A DNA stretch of 64,000 bases from Nitrospirota bacterium (GTDB taxonomy: Bacteria; Nitrospirota; Thermodesulfovibrionia; Thermodesulfovibrionales; UBA6898), in contig JAKAIE010000002.1 in the NCBI GenBank assembly GCA_021814475.1, forward strand, positions 43,844 to 107,843, read 5' to 3'. Below are positions 1-9,770 of the stretch, piece by piece. Each line of letters starts with the position of its first letter. The stretch's first letter is position 1. The translations under genes were made by a program, and so were the position numbers. Below the pieces are notes generated by a model, which saw nothing but the letters and a program-made list of their open reading frames with translations, had not been told where the DNA came from and did not search any database.

Positions 1-983
1 ACGATCCGCGATGCCTCAAAAAATCTGATGCCGATGCTGCTCGTCTCCCGAAGAATGATGTCCGCAAGAGTTTGCAGCTCATTTCTCCGGCAGAGCACAC
101 TGAGCCGCACTGCGGGCCTCATCTTTTTCATCATGATCTGGGTGAGATAGACATCTAGCGCGCCGGCGTCAAAAAGGAGTTCGCTGACATATTCGTAGAT
201 CTGGGGGTTCATGTCGTCGATGTTTGTTTCGATGACAAACACCCCTTCCTCACCCGGTGAAGCGGCCGCATTTCCTATGATCAGCCGTACGATGTTCGGC
301 ATCGTCTCGGGATCTTTGTCTCCGGCACCGTTTCCTGCAGTCTCCGGGATCATCGCGGGCAGGCCGCCGAATGAGCGCGAAAGCGAGGTGATGAGCACGG
401 CCCCTGTCGGTGTCGTCTTCTCGAATGGTTCTCCCTGCGCATAGACAGGGGTCCCTTTCAGGAGTTCCATCGCCGCGGGCGCCGGGGCGGGGAGTATTCC
501 GTGACAAGTCCTGAGGGTGCCGCCGCCCACGTTGACCGGAGACGCATACACTTCGGAGACGCCGAGCATTTCGAGCCCGATCAGCGTGCCGAAGATATCC
601 ACGATGCAGTCTACAGCCCCGAGTTCATGCAGGTGTATCTTCGTATACGGTCTTCCGTGGACCCTTGCCTCGGCTTCGAACAATGTGCGGAATATTGCCG
701 TGCCCCTTTTTTTTATGGAGGGGGAGAGGGACGAGCCGGCGATGATCTTCTCTATGTCCTTCCAGGTCCTTGCGGCCCGGTCTGTCCTGTCGAGCCCGAC
801 ATCGACCTTTGTGGCGGATATCCCGCAGCGCACGACCTTTCGTGAGGAGAGAGCGTAGCCTGAGACAGGGATCTTTTTCAGTTCCCGCCTCAGTGCCTCG
901 GGAGGAACTCCGGCGTCAACGAGCGCGCCGAGGCACATATCTCCGCTTATGCCTGAAAAACAGTCGAAATAGGCGATCTTCAT
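1..983 (-). CDS. larC: LarC nickel-pincer cofactor synthesis protein (partial, C-terminus off the left edge)
   Basis: The minus strand is open from the ATG at 981-983 to the window edge (about 327 residues). The N-terminus reads MKIAYFDCFSGISGDMCLGA, the hallmark start of the LarC/DUF111 family. Further family blocks are a HLHELGAVDCIVDI segment near residue 135 and ETNIDDMNPQIYEYV near 255. Family knowledge: LarC is a CTP-dependent nickel insertase that loads nickel into the pyridinium dithiocarboxylate cofactor of lactate racemase and related enzymes. The frame is continuous here, with no sign of the larC1/larC2 frameshift known in lactobacilli. The rest of the lar pathway is not in the window. 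The stop codon lies outside. Confidence 0.9.
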   Translation of the reverse strand, partial: MKIAYFDCFSGISGDMCLGALVDAGVPPEALRRELKKIPVSGYALSSRKVVRCGISATKVDVGLDRTDRAARTWKDIEKIIAGSSLSPSIKKRGTAIFRTLFEAEARVHGRPYTKIHLHELGAVDCIVDIFGTLIGLEMLGVSEVYASPVNVGGGTLRTCHGILPAPAPAAMELLKGTPVYAQGEPFEKTTPTGAVLITSLSRSFGGLPAMIPETAGNGAGDKDPETMPNIVRLIIGNAAASPGEEGVFVIETNIDDMNPQIYEYVSELLFDAGALDVYLTQIMMKKMRPAVRLSVLCRRNELQTLADIILRETSSIGIRFFEASRI

Positions 984-1096
984 ACAGGTTATTGTATATG
1001 AGCCGGAGAAAAAATGGTGCATTGAACAAAGGCAGCCTGCCGACTGCTGAGTTGTGAAATATCTGCAGTTCCACGTAAAATATTCAAAACAACAAT

Positions 1097-3697
1097 ATGG
1101 GGGTGCTTATGCTGCGAGTTGCCGCTGGAAAAATATCAGTCGCAATGGTGACATTTTCCTTGTTGTTTGCCCTCTTATTCCTGTTCCCGTTGATTCTTCA
1201 GCCTGAAGCCGAGGGCTGCGCTCCTCCCCCCCCGGGCATGGTCTCATGGTGGAGCGGGGACAATAATGCTCTGGATATGGTCGGAACGAACAACGGGACG
1301 CCGATGAACGGCGCGACCTATGCTGCCGGGGTAGTCGGGCAGGCCTTCAGCTTTGATGGAGTTAACGACTATGTCTCGCTGGCAGATGTTGATTTCAGAA
1401 GCAACACAGCCGGCTCAATGGCGTTCTGGGTCAAGACGTCGGACGCCGCAGCACCTACCACATTTGGCATCAAGGGGGCATTCTTTGGCAGAGGGAACAA
1501 GACCACACAGCACCTGCATTTCGGCGTCGCGAACGGAAAACAGACCGCCGAGTGGTATGACGGCGGCGATTACAGCATACAGGGGGCTTCCAATATCGCC
1601 GATGGCGCGTGGCATCACCTCGTGTTTGTCAGCGATGGCGCAGGGACCATCAGTCTTTATGCCGACGGCCTTTTGGAAAATGCAGGCGCGTTCCTTCATA
1701 CCGCACCATCTTTTTCAACGAGGTTCGGCGGTCAGTACGAGGGCCACGACGCGTTATACGCTTATTACTACAATGGCCTTATCGACGAAGTTCAGGTTTA
1801 CAACCGCGCGCTGACAGCGCCGGAGATAGCAGCTATTGCTGCTGCGGGAAGCGGAGGCATCTGCAGGACGGCTTTGCGGCGCACCGGTCAGACAGCTGTC
1901 TTCGCAGGTGGGGACGACGGAGATCTCCGTCGCGGGCTTCCCTGGCCGACTAACCGGTTCCTTGATCCGGGCGACGGCACCCTGCACGACAATCTCACAG
2001 GCCTGATCTGGCTGAAGGACGGCGGATGCCTGGCATCTCGGCCATGGTCTGAGGCCGTGGCCGCAGCCAACGGTTTGAGCAACGGTACCTGCGGCCTGAC
2101 CGATGGCTCGGTTGCCGGAGACTGGCGGCTGCCAAATGTGAACGAGCTGGACAGCCTCGTAAACGTCTCCGCATCTGATGTGGCCGCGTGGCTCAATGGT
2201 GCAGGGTTCGCTAATATAGCATGGTACTGGTATTGGACTTCCTCGACCTACATGCCGACAGGAGTACACAAATGGGGCGTAGTTATGCAGCGTGGCTCGG
2301 TCTCTGGTGACAGCCCCGGTAACAACCACTGGATTCTCCCGGTCCGCGGGACCTCAAAGAGCCCTGGAATGGTCTGGAAGACAGGGCAGACGACAAGCTC
2401 TGTAACAGGTGACGACGGCGACCTGCAGAAGGGTGTTCCCTGGCCGGAAACGCGGTTTATCGTGAATGGTGACGATACAGCAACAGACGGCCTGACCGGC
2501 CTGATCTGGTCCCGTGACGGGAATGCCCCGGGTCCGGTGGAATGTACACCTGGGACTCTGAAGACGTGGACTGATGCCATCGCCTACATCGGCTGCCTGA
2601 ACACAAATGGTTATCTCGGTTATACCGATTGGCGCCTGCCGAACCGGACTGAATTGCAGAGCCTCTATAACTATGGCGTTGCCAATCCGGCTACATGGCT
2701 GAACACTCAGGGCTTCCGGAATGTTCAGAACCACGTTACTGATCAGTTGTTTTCTTGGTACTGGACATCTTCGACGTACGCACCCCTTGACCAGGCATGG
2801 TGGGTGGATCTTGGGGGCAGTCTGATGGGAGACCTATATATTGCGGCCAAGACCTCGGAGCTGTCAGTCTGGCCTGTGCGGGGTGGCATAGACAGCTATC
2901 CTGATTCTTTTTCTTTCGATCCGCAGACAGGCGCTGCGTTGAGTTCGAACGTGACCTCCAACACCATTATCGTGAGCGGCATCAATCTGCCGACAGCCAT
3001 ATCAGTGACGGGCGGTCAGTACTCGATAGGCTGCACAGGGACGTTCGTCGGCACGGATGGCATTGCAAGCAACGGAGATACGGTCTGTGTTCGGCAGACG
3101 ACATCATCGATCTACTCTACTACCACAAAAGCGACCCTGATAATAGGGGGAGTAAGCGCTGACTTCAATGTGACCACGATGGCAATTCCGACTTATACTA
3201 TTACATATTCCGCTCCTGGCGGGCACGGGACGGTCGTCTGCGACTCGCCGGTGAGCGAGGGCAGCGACTCTGTCTGCACAATGACGCCGGACACAGGTTA
3301 TTATCTCTCAATGCTGTCAGTTGCCGGGATCGGGCCGGTTTCCAGCGGTATCGTGTGCGGAGCTGCTTACTGTTCTTACACCATAACAAATGTAACTGCT
3401 GCATATACTCTGCAGGCGACCTTCTCTGAGTCGCCGGTAAAGAGGACCTCGACGTCCGGTGATGATTATTTCCTTGAACCGGATGCTGCGTATCGGTACC
3501 TGCCGCTGGCTGACAGCGAGATAAGGATCCTAGCAGGAGAATATGTCACCGTTACCTGCGATCAGGAGATAAGCGTGGCCTTCAGGGGAGGTTATACATC
3601 TGGATTTTCTGAATCGGGGAGAACATTGTCAACTATAGCTTTCCCAATGACCATCTCAGCCGGAACGGTGACTGTGGATAATGTTGAGGTGAAGTGA
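1097..3697 (+). CDS. Secreted LamG / DUF1566 repeat protein
   Basis: 866 residues. A basic N-terminus and hydrophobic segment (about residues 12-35) form a signal peptide or anchor. Residues about 45-255 look like a LamG/concanavalin A-like domain (FDGVNDYVSL, DGAWHHLVFV, GLIDEVQVYNRALT). Two DUF1566 (Lcl-type) copies follow at about 258-415 and 428-592, each with DGTLHDNLTGLIW or TATDGLTGLIW, a DWRLPN motif and a YWTSSTY motif. The C-terminus has a bacterial-repeat-like segment (GGHGTVVCDSPVSEG) near 710-780. The role is probably adhesion or surface display; the ligand is unknown. An alternative start at 1109 has GGGGGTG six bases upstream and may be the real one. The gene is followed 4 bases later by mobBA, which looks functionally unrelated. 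Confidence 0.8.
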   Translation: MGVLMLRVAAGKISVAMVTFSLLFALLFLFPLILQPEAEGCAPPPPGMVSWWSGDNNALDMVGTNNGTPMNGATYAAGVVGQAFSFDGVNDYVSLADVDFRSNTAGSMAFWVKTSDAAAPTTFGIKGAFFGRGNKTTQHLHFGVANGKQTAEWYDGGDYSIQGASNIADGAWHHLVFVSDGAGTISLYADGLLENAGAFLHTAPSFSTRFGGQYEGHDALYAYYYNGLIDEVQVYNRALTAPEIAAIAAAGSGGICRTALRRTGQTAVFAGGDDGDLRRGLPWPTNRFLDPGDGTLHDNLTGLIWLKDGGCLASRPWSEAVAAANGLSNGTCGLTDGSVAGDWRLPNVNELDSLVNVSASDVAAWLNGAGFANIAWYWYWTSSTYMPTGVHKWGVVMQRGSVSGDSPGNNHWILPVRGTSKSPGMVWKTGQTTSSVTGDDGDLQKGVPWPETRFIVNGDDTATDGLTGLIWSRDGNAPGPVECTPGTLKTWTDAIAYIGCLNTNGYLGYTDWRLPNRTELQSLYNYGVANPATWLNTQGFRNVQNHVTDQLFSWYWTSSTYAPLDQAWWVDLGGSLMGDLYIAAKTSELSVWPVRGGIDSYPDSFSFDPQTGAALSSNVTSNTIIVSGINLPTAISVTGGQYSIGCTGTFVGTDGIASNGDTVCVRQTTSSIYSTTTKATLIIGGVSADFNVTTMAIPTYTITYSAPGGHGTVVCDSPVSEGSDSVCTMTPDTGYYLSMLSVAGIGPVSSGIVCGAAYCSYTITNVTAAYTLQATFSESPVKRTSTSGDDYFLEPDAAYRYLPLADSEIRILAGEYVTVTCDQEISVAFRGGYTSGFSESGRTLSTIAFPMTISAGTVTVDNVEVK

Positions 3698-3701
3698 GGT
3701 C

Positions 3702-4760
3702 GTGACTTCCGCGTGCATCATAGGTATAGGGGGATACTCGGGCGCAGGAAAGACAACCCTGATCGAAAAGGCGCTGCCCCTTCTCAGAGGGAGGGGGCTG
3801 TCGGTGGGCGTGCTGAAGCATACCTCTCATCACGCCCTTTCTGCGGATACGCCGGGTAAGGACACCGACCGGTTCTATAAGGCCGGGGCCGATTTCGTGG
3901 CCGGACAGGACACCGCCCAGTGGTTCGGCAGGCGTCCTCTTGACAGCGGCAGTCTGCAGGAGGGTCTTTCGCTGTTTCCGCTCGCCCTTGATCTCATTCT
4001 TGTCGAGGGACACAAGGGCAGCGATGTTCCCCGCATATGGCTTGATGCGGAGGGTTCGGGTTCTGAAGGTCTGCCTGACGCAGGTGCGGTGAGGGCGCGC
4101 ATCGAGCGTGAAGATCCTCTTTATCTGGATAAATTTCTTGAGTATGTCACCCGCGAGCTTGATGCCCATCTCGTATCGAGACCGGTCTTTGCCGGCCTCC
4201 TTATCGGCGGGAAGAGCAGCCGTATGGGAAGGCCCAAGACGATGCTCGAAATCGGGGGAAGGACCCTCGCCGAGCAGATGGTCGGGACCCTCTCGCTAGT
4301 GGCGTCGCGAACAGTACTCCTCGGTAATTCACAGTTGGCCGATTCGCTTGTTGTCGCCGACAGGATTCCGGACATTCAGGAGACCGAGGGCCCTCTTGCA
4401 GGTATGCTCAGCGCCTTCAGGTGGGCACCCCGAAGCGCCTGGATCATATCGTCCGTTGATATGCCACTTATGCACGAGAAGGCCTGGAGGTGGCTTCTGG
4501 CTCAGCGCAGGCCCGGGACCTGGGCGGTGATGCCTCAAATTCAGGGGTCCGGGATTGTCGAGGCGGCAGGGGCCTGCTACGAACCGATGCTCTTCGACTA
4601 CGCAGAATCGATAGCCCTGAAGCGGCTGCCGAGACTGCAGGAGTTGGCAAGGCATCCGAAGGTGCTCAGACCGGTGATCCCGCCGGAACTCGCCCCTGCA
4701 TGGAAGAACGTCAACACGCCCGATGAATGGGCCGAGGTGAAGTCGCTGCTTAATGACTGA
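3702..4760 (+). CDS. mobBA: MobB-MobA fusion, molybdenum cofactor guanylyltransferase
   Basis: 352 residues with a GTG start. The N-terminal half is MobB: Walker A GYSGAGKTTLIEK at about 10-22, then LKHTSHH and the LILVEGHKG segment. The C-terminal half from about 165 is MobA: LLIGGKSSRMGRPKTMLEIGG is the nucleotidyltransferase signature loop, and SSVDMPLM carries the metal-binding aspartate. MobA attaches GMP to molybdopterin to make the bis-MGD cofactor of molybdenum or tungsten oxidoreductases; MobB is a GTP-binding accessory. Fusions in this order are known. The gene ends tail-to-tail with the convergent cytochrome gene, overlapping by 11 bases (4750-4760). Confidence 0.93.
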   Translation: MTSACIIGIGGYSGAGKTTLIEKALPLLRGRGLSVGVLKHTSHHALSADTPGKDTDRFYKAGADFVAGQDTAQWFGRRPLDSGSLQEGLSLFPLALDLILVEGHKGSDVPRIWLDAEGSGSEGLPDAGAVRARIEREDPLYLDKFLEYVTRELDAHLVSRPVFAGLLIGGKSSRMGRPKTMLEIGGRTLAEQMVGTLSLVASRTVLLGNSQLADSLVVADRIPDIQETEGPLAGMLSAFRWAPRSAWIISSVDMPLMHEKAWRWLLAQRRPGTWAVMPQIQGSGIVEAAGACYEPMLFDYAESIALKRLPRLQELARHPKVLRPVIPPELAPAWKNVNTPDEWAEVKSLLND

Positions 4761-6552
4761 AGGTCCCATTTTTGTATGCGGCTTCCAGTTTCCCGTACAA
4801 TGCCACATCCCTGATCGCCGGTAATCTGAAGTCACCCCCGAGGCGCCATTTGTTCCGGAATGGCACTAGTTCCTTTGGCACAATCTCCCCTCCAGGGCCT
4901 TTGAACCCGGTCACTCTCAGGCCCCTCTCGTCGGCGACGATCGTATATTTCCCGTCCCCGAGATCTTTGTATGATCCGCCCTCGAAGGGGACCTCGATCC
5001 GCTGCACGCGGGAGGCATGGCAATCGATGCAACCCCTGGACTTCCCCGTGGCATGGGCGATCCTGTCGAGGTTGAGCCAGACCATGATGTCGTGGTCGTT
5101 CGCGTCCGTATCCTTTACAAGTCCGGTGATTGCATATGAATCGTTCGAAAAATATCGTCTGTCGATCCCGGCATAAGGTCTGTCCCTGAAGACGAGTTGC
5201 CCGGACAGCTTCACCTCGTCCGCCCTGACATTCCCGGAGGTGTGGGGAACGACATGGACCGGGATCCAGACGCCTTTAGGGTTCTTCACCAGAAGCGGTG
5301 GGATCGCATCGACCAGATAGTCCTGGATCCTTTTGAGCGGGTTGCTGTCGCTGCCGGACCCGACGGCAGTCCAGAAGTTGAAGGCGTAGCCTCCGATCAG
5401 GGATGTATGACAGGCCGCGCAGTCAACGTTCTTATGTGGCCCGGATGCATGGGCCGCGACGGTCGCTGCGTGGCATTTTCCGCATGAGACGTTCCTTCTG
5501 AGGTCGGCATGCGCGCCTCCGTCGTTATTCGGCTCATGACAGTCGACGCAGACGATGCCCTTCAGGTAATGCACGTCCGGCCTTTCCTTCAGCAGCAACC
5601 TGCCTTTCTTTGCCGCCTGGGTGAACTCCCCCCTGATGAATCCGTCTCCTCGGCGGCGTTCGAGAGGGCCCGCATGGCAGATGAACCCCCTGCCTCCGCC
5701 ATAACACGCCAGCGCCGTCGGTTTTTTCACAAAGGTATGCGCGGTGGTGCGGGCTTCCCCTCCTTCCTTTCTGCTGATGTCGAGATGACAATCCAGGCAG
5801 CCGACATGACACCTGTTGCAGGTCCTCTGGTTGTTGAACGCGGTCTTCTCGCTGATCGGCGCGGTCGAATGGGCGTTGTAATAGATCAGGTTCACGTCCG
5901 TGAACCTTTCCTGCGCGGGCTGCGCGAGGGGGCCGGTCCAGAGTCCGCAGCTCTGGGGTCCCGCAGGGCCGGTCCATGCCCGGTACTGGCTCTGCACATG
6001 ACCGCCCTCTGCGCCGCCCATAGGACTTTTCAGAAATTTGCCGACAACTCGCTCATGGCATCTCCCGCAGGTCTTCTCCGCGATGACGGGATTAAATGCG
6101 AGGGTTTCGGGGTTCTTGTCCTGCCAGAGGACGAGGTTATAATCTCCAAGGTCCTTCAGCCTGCCGTCGGCCTCTATCTTTGGCAGGAGCTGGGTTGCCC
6201 GGTTCTCCCCTGAGGGCGCCAGCTCTCTCCACGCCTCCCTTTCTGCGGTGTTCAGCGCCCCGCGTTCCCGTACCCTGAATTTCGAATCCGCCACCTTTAC
6301 GGACAACAACCCCTTATGCGCCGCGGGCAGGGACGACGCGGAGGGATCACCTAGATGGCATTCGGAACAGGTGGCAGGCATCCGGGACTCTCCCTTTATC
6401 ATGGCTTCGGTCATGAAGAATTGCGGATATCCTATTTCGGTCATCCGCGCCCTGCTGCCGTGGCATTCAACGCATGAACCAGCAGGACACGAAGACGGAC
6501 TGCTGCAGAACAATGTCAGTATTCCCGACAGGAGAAGGGCAACTTTCCTCAT
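4750..6552 (-). CDS. Secreted nine-heme c-type cytochrome
   Basis: 600 residues from the ATG at 6550-6552. The open frame extends further upstream, but only this start gives a signal peptide (MRKVALLLSGILTLFCSSPS). Nine CxxCH heme sites are at about residues 27, 62, 162, 245, 252, 335, 357, 378 and 508. A tenth candidate is unusual: C283 followed by eight residues then C292-H293. Long heme-free stretches (about 385-505 and 515-600) suggest a non-heme domain. It is a periplasmic or outer-surface electron-transfer protein or multiheme reductase; spacing is not enough to name the substrate. It overlaps mobBA tail-to-tail and diverges from a membrane-protein gene. Confidence 0.88.
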   Translation of the reverse strand: MRKVALLLSGILTLFCSSPSSCPAGSCVECHGSRARMTEIGYPQFFMTEAMIKGESRMPATCSECHLGDPSASSLPAAHKGLLSVKVADSKFRVRERGALNTAEREAWRELAPSGENRATQLLPKIEADGRLKDLGDYNLVLWQDKNPETLAFNPVIAEKTCGRCHERVVGKFLKSPMGGAEGGHVQSQYRAWTGPAGPQSCGLWTGPLAQPAQERFTDVNLIYYNAHSTAPISEKTAFNNQRTCNRCHVGCLDCHLDISRKEGGEARTTAHTFVKKPTALACYGGGRGFICHAGPLERRRGDGFIRGEFTQAAKKGRLLLKERPDVHYLKGIVCVDCHEPNNDGGAHADLRRNVSCGKCHAATVAAHASGPHKNVDCAACHTSLIGGYAFNFWTAVGSGSDSNPLKRIQDYLVDAIPPLLVKNPKGVWIPVHVVPHTSGNVRADEVKLSGQLVFRDRPYAGIDRRYFSNDSYAITGLVKDTDANDHDIMVWLNLDRIAHATGKSRGCIDCHASRVQRIEVPFEGGSYKDLGDGKYTIVADERGLRVTGFKGPGGEIVPKELVPFRNKWRLGGDFRLPAIRDVALYGKLEAAYKNGTFSH

Positions 6553-6618
6553 GACCCCACTATAGGAGCATTTCCGTCCCTTGTCAACGGCTGGCCCCCA
6601 CTGTGCAGCCGGGTCGTG

Positions 6619-6649
6619 TTGACATTGAGTTTGCCGCGTGTGATAGAAT
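6619..6649 (+). promoter_or_regulatory. Sigma-70-type promoter, possibly giving a leaderless mRNA
   Basis: TTGACA at 6619-6624 matches the -35 consensus. A -10 candidate is GATAGA at 6642-6647 (17-base spacer) or TAGAAT at 6644-6649 (19-base spacer). Transcription would start near 6655, which coincides with the first plausible ATG of the downstream gene. Confidence 0.5.
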
Positions 6650-6654
6650 TTTCC

Positions 6655-7047
6655 ATGCGCTTCATGACGGATGGGTTTATTATGATCCTCGGGTATTCCC
6701 ACAGCGCTGCAGGTGCATTCCTCGCCGTAAGCGCATTCATGATCAAGGCCCTCCGGGGATGGTATCCTGTCGGGGCAGACCCTGATACTGAGCGCGCCTA
6801 TATCCGGGTTTACCGCAGGGTCGCCACACTCGCAAAGCTTTCTCTCTTCTGGACAATCGTTGCGGGTGTGCCGCGCGCCGTGTATCATGCGGATTACGAG
6901 CGTCTTGCCCCGGGAGGAGAGCTGCAGACAGCCGTGGCGGTTGCGGTGCATGTTGTTTTTTTTATGATGGTCGCGGGCGGCATCTTCTTCTGGGTGCGTC
7001 TGTCAGCAAGGGTAAAACTCCTTAAATTTCGGGACACCGCTCCCTAG
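6655..7047 (+). CDS. Small integral membrane protein
   Basis: About 130 residues with three to four hydrophobic segments (near residues 10-30, 50-70 and 85-110). I recognise no named family. The segment YRRVATLAKLSLFWTIVAGV followed by PR resembles the segment YRLMARLMKYALAWICIGAI followed by PR in the minus-strand protein at 18666-19079, so the two look like distant paralogues. Start choice is uncertain: ATG 6655 lies almost at the predicted transcription start, 6664 and 6682 are alternatives, and 6616 would lie upstream of the promoter. No clear ribosome binding site precedes 6655. Confidence 0.6.
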   Translation: MRFMTDGFIMILGYSHSAAGAFLAVSAFMIKALRGWYPVGADPDTERAYIRVYRRVATLAKLSLFWTIVAGVPRAVYHADYERLAPGGELQTAVAVAVHVVFFMMVAGGIFFWVRLSARVKLLKFRDTAP

Positions 7048-7111
7048 ACTGGAATGCAGGCCGTTCGTCAGGGGCCAGGCCGGACATTGAAGGATATGGC
7101 CGGCTATGCCC

Positions 7112-7134
7112 CGGTACCGGCGTTGACGGTACCG
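7112..7134. repeat. Twin CGGTACCG palindromes upstream of htpX
   Basis: The 8-base palindrome CGGTACCG occurs at 7112-7119 and again at 7127-7134, about one and a half helical turns apart centre to centre, about 65 bases before the htpX start. Paired palindromes in a 152-base intergenic region could bind a dimeric regulator. This is inference from layout only. Confidence 0.3.
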
Positions 7135-7199
7135 AATGACAACCATTAAACTATATAAGGACGAAGTGTGATGCCGCGGTGGCGGCAAAGGAGGCTCTT

Positions 7200-8036
7200 A
7201 TGAATGGAATGAAAACGGCGATGCTGATGGTTATTCTGACGCTCCTCCTCGTATGGGGAGGAGCTGCGATAGGGGGGCAATCTGGTATGACCATGGCGCT
7301 GGTGATGGCCGGGGTCATGAACTTTGTCTCATATTTTTTCAGCGACAAGATTGTTCTGGCAATGTACCATGCCCGCCAGGTGAGTGAGTCCGAGGCCCCT
7401 GTACTTTACCGCATCGTCCGGATGTTGAGCCAGAAGGCCGGCATCCCGATGCCGAAGGTCTATATTATTCCCGATCCTTCTCCCAATGCCTTTGCGACCG
7501 GGCGGAGTCCGCAGCATGCTGCTGTTGCCGCGACGGAGGGGATCATGCAGCTGCTGAGCGAAGAGGAGCTTGCCGGTGTGATGGCCCATGAACTGGCCCA
7601 TGTTATCCACAGGGACATCCTGATCGGAACGGTGGCAGCGACGCTCGCGGGTGCGATCAGCTACCTGGGCCAGATGGCCCTGTTCTTCGGCGGCAGGCGT
7701 GACGACGACGAGGGAGGCAATCCGGTGGCGGCCATCGCGATGATGATTCTTGCGCCGATTGCGGCCATGCTCATCCAGATGGCGATTTCGAGGTCCAGGG
7801 AATATTCCGCTGACGAAGGCGGGGCGAAGCTCCTTGGCAACCCGCTGCCTCTTGCCGGTGCGCTGAGAAAACTGCAGCAGGGCGTGCAGATGATCCCGAT
7901 GAACGCGACACCCGCGACCGCCCATATGATGATCGTGAGCCCCTTCAGCGGCGGTGCGATGATGAAGCTCTTCAGCACGCACCCCCCCATGGAGGAAAGG
8001 ATCGCCCGCCTGCAGGCGATGAGGATTGCAGGATAA
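7200..8036 (+). CDS. htpX: HtpX membrane zinc metalloprotease
   Basis: 278 residues. The start at 7200 is chosen because AAAGGAGG at 7188-7195 lies just upstream. Two N-terminal transmembrane segments (about 5-25 and 28-48) are followed by the zinc-binding HELAH motif in the segment [13 protein letters not shown] further hydrophobic pair (about 145-165 and 175-195) precedes [10 protein letters not shown], which carries the third zinc ligand. This is the M48 family. HtpX cleaves misfolded membrane proteins at the cytoplasmic face of the inner membrane, with FtsH. Length and motif order are normal for the family. purC follows after a 61-base gap. Confidence 0.95.
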   Translation: MNGMKTAMLMVILTLLLVWGGAAIGGQSGMTMALVMAGVMNFVSYFFSDKIVLAMYHARQVSESEAPVLYRIVRMLSQKAGIPMPKVYIIPDPSPNAFATGRSPQHAAVAATEGIMQLLSEEELAGVMAHELAHVIHRDILIGTVAATLAGAISYLGQMALFFGGRRDDDEGGNPVAAIAMMILAPIAAMLIQMAISRSREYSADEGGAKLLGNPLPLAGALRKLQQGVQMIPMNATPATAHMMIVSPFSGGAMMKLFSTHPPMEERIARLQAMRIAG

Positions 8037-8097
8037 GTCTTTTTGCCTGTCCCGTTTTGCGGCACCAGGATCGAGAACATATATTCAGGAGGATACG

Positions 8098-8976
8098 ATG
8101 CCGGAAGTTGTCACTGAAACACAGATACACGAGTTGCCGCTGGTGAGGCGGGGCAAGGTCCGTGATGTCTACGGGATCGACGACCGGCTGCTGATCATTG
8201 CGACCGACAGGGTTTCGGCCTTTGATGTGGTGCTGCCGAACGGGATAGCGGGCAAGGGCAAGATACTGACCCGGATATCGCTTTACTGGTTCGAGCAGAT
8301 GAAGGAGATCATGCCGAACCATATCGTTGCGACAGAGGTGAAAGATTACCCCGAGGTTCTCCACAAGTATGCCGATATTCTCGAAGGGCGGAGCATGCTC
8401 GTAAAAAAGGCAAAGCCGATGCCCGTGGAGTGCATCGTTCGCGGATATCTTTCCGGTTCCGGCTGGAAAGAATACAGGACAAAAGGGTCAGTCTGCGGTA
8501 TCGCGCTCCCCGCCGGGTTGCGTGAGTCCTCGAGGCTGGACCAGCCTATCTTCACCCCGAGCACGAAGGCCGAAGAAGGCCACGATGTCAATATACGCTT
8601 TGAGGAAATGCGCGCGCTCATCGGCGACGATAAGGCTCAGCAACTGAGGGACGCGAGTCTGAGGATCTATTCGAAGGCCAGGGAGACGGCCGAGAAGAAG
8701 GGCATTATCATCGCGGACACAAAGTTTGAGTTCGGAATCTACGACGACAGGATGATACTTATAGACGAGGTGCTGACCCCCGACTCTTCGCGTTTCTGGT
8801 CCATGGATACCTATCAGCCCGGCCGGTCTCAGGACAGTTATGACAAGCAGATCATCAGGGATTATCTGTTGACCCTTGACTGGGACCAGACATATCCCGG
8901 GCCGGTGCTTCCGGAACATATTGTGGAAAAGGCGCTCGAAAGATACAGGGAGATCAGCCGGATAATCACCGGCTGA
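8098..8976 (+). CDS. purC: SAICAR synthase
   Basis: 292 residues. The start at 8098 is set by the AGGAGG ribosome binding site about 6 bases upstream. The N-terminus [20 protein letters not shown] and the block [16 protein letters not shown] are the nucleotide-binding part of the family; [17 protein letters not shown] and [14 protein letters not shown] are the two classical signatures. The enzyme joins aspartate to CAIR with ATP in purine synthesis. The length fits the longer form of the family. Other purine genes are not adjacent, so it seems to sit alone or with htpX. Confidence 0.96.
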   Translation: MPEVVTETQIHELPLVRRGKVRDVYGIDDRLLIIATDRVSAFDVVLPNGIAGKGKILTRISLYWFEQMKEIMPNHIVATEVKDYPEVLHKYADILEGRSMLVKKAKPMPVECIVRGYLSGSGWKEYRTKGSVCGIALPAGLRESSRLDQPIFTPSTKAEEGHDVNIRFEEMRALIGDDKAQQLRDASLRIYSKARETAEKKGIIIADTKFEFGIYDDRMILIDEVLTPDSSRFWSMDTYQPGRSQDSYDKQIIRDYLLTLDWDQTYPGPVLPEHIVEKALERYREISRIITG

Positions 8977-8993
8977 TGCGAACAGGGGCGCCT

Positions 8994-9767
8994 TTACTTA
9001 CGGCCTGATCCCGGTTTGCTCTCCCCTGTGGAGAGCATCATCCCTATATACTTGTTGATCGGGTTTGACCGCTTGAGAAACGGGACCGGGGGTTTCCGGC
9101 GGGTCCCGAGTCTTGCCAGTTCCAGCCGGATCTCCTTATTGTCCGCGTCGTTTCTGAGGCCCTGGCGCAGGGCATTGAGCGCCTCCTTCTTCTTCCCTGC
9201 CTTCAGGTAAGCCCGCCCGAGGTTCAGATAGAAGACCGGATGGAAGAACTCGCTGCCAAAGGGTATCGTTTCATCCAGGCGCTTTATCGCTTCGATGCAG
9301 AGGGAAATTCCCTCCGCCGGTCTGTTTCTGACGATCGCCGTCAGGCATCCGTAATACGAGAGCAGGAAGGGATCTCCCGGGAATTTCCCGAGCGCCTCTT
9401 CAAGCAGTGCCAGGGCGGAGTCTCCTTTGCCTTTCTTCAGCAGGTCCTTCACTTCCTCGAAATACTCGGACTTCTGCTTTTGCTTTGAGGCCTGCTCCCT
9501 GACGAAGAAGTCCGTTGCGGATTTGTGCTGGCCTTCCATCATGGATCTGAGCTTTGTGTCGAAGTCGGCGAGCTTGAGAATATGCGAATAGTCAGAGTCC
9601 CTCGAAAAGACTATCTCGCCGTCCTGGTAAATGCGTGTAGCTATCCTGCAGGTCTTTTTTCCGAGGTTCTCGGTCTGTATGTGGTACGACGTATTGTCGA
9701 TGACGACGTTACTGCTGAACTCCGGTGGCCTCTTCGATACTATCCGTACCGATGATTTCGAAGCCAT
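8994..9767 (-). CDS. TPR-containing protein of unknown function
   Basis: 257 residues. The N-terminal part (about 1-90) has no family I recognise. Residues about 100-215 contain helical repeats with TPR character (GKGDSALALLEEALGKFPGD, then FYLNLGRAYLKAGKKKEALN). No signal peptide or membrane segment is seen. It lies 3 bases after the 120-residue gene on the same strand, so the two are probably cotranscribed. TPRs indicate a protein-binding scaffold; the partner is unknown. Confidence 0.7.
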   Translation of the reverse strand: MASKSSVRIVSKRPPEFSSNVVIDNTSYHIQTENLGKKTCRIATRIYQDGEIVFSRDSDYSHILKLADFDTKLRSMMEGQHKSATDFFVREQASKQKQKSEYFEEVKDLLKKGKGDSALALLEEALGKFPGDPFLLSYYGCLTAIVRNRPAEGISLCIEAIKRLDETIPFGSEFFHPVFYLNLGRAYLKAGKKKEALNALRQGLRNDADNKEIRLELARLGTRRKPPVPFLKRSNPINKYIGMMLSTGESKPGSGRK

Positions 9768-9770
9768 ATG

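Noticed and set aside
6553..6951. N-terminal extension of the cytochrome open frame
   Set aside because: It runs through the divergent promoter and the membrane-protein gene; the signal peptide begins at 6552.
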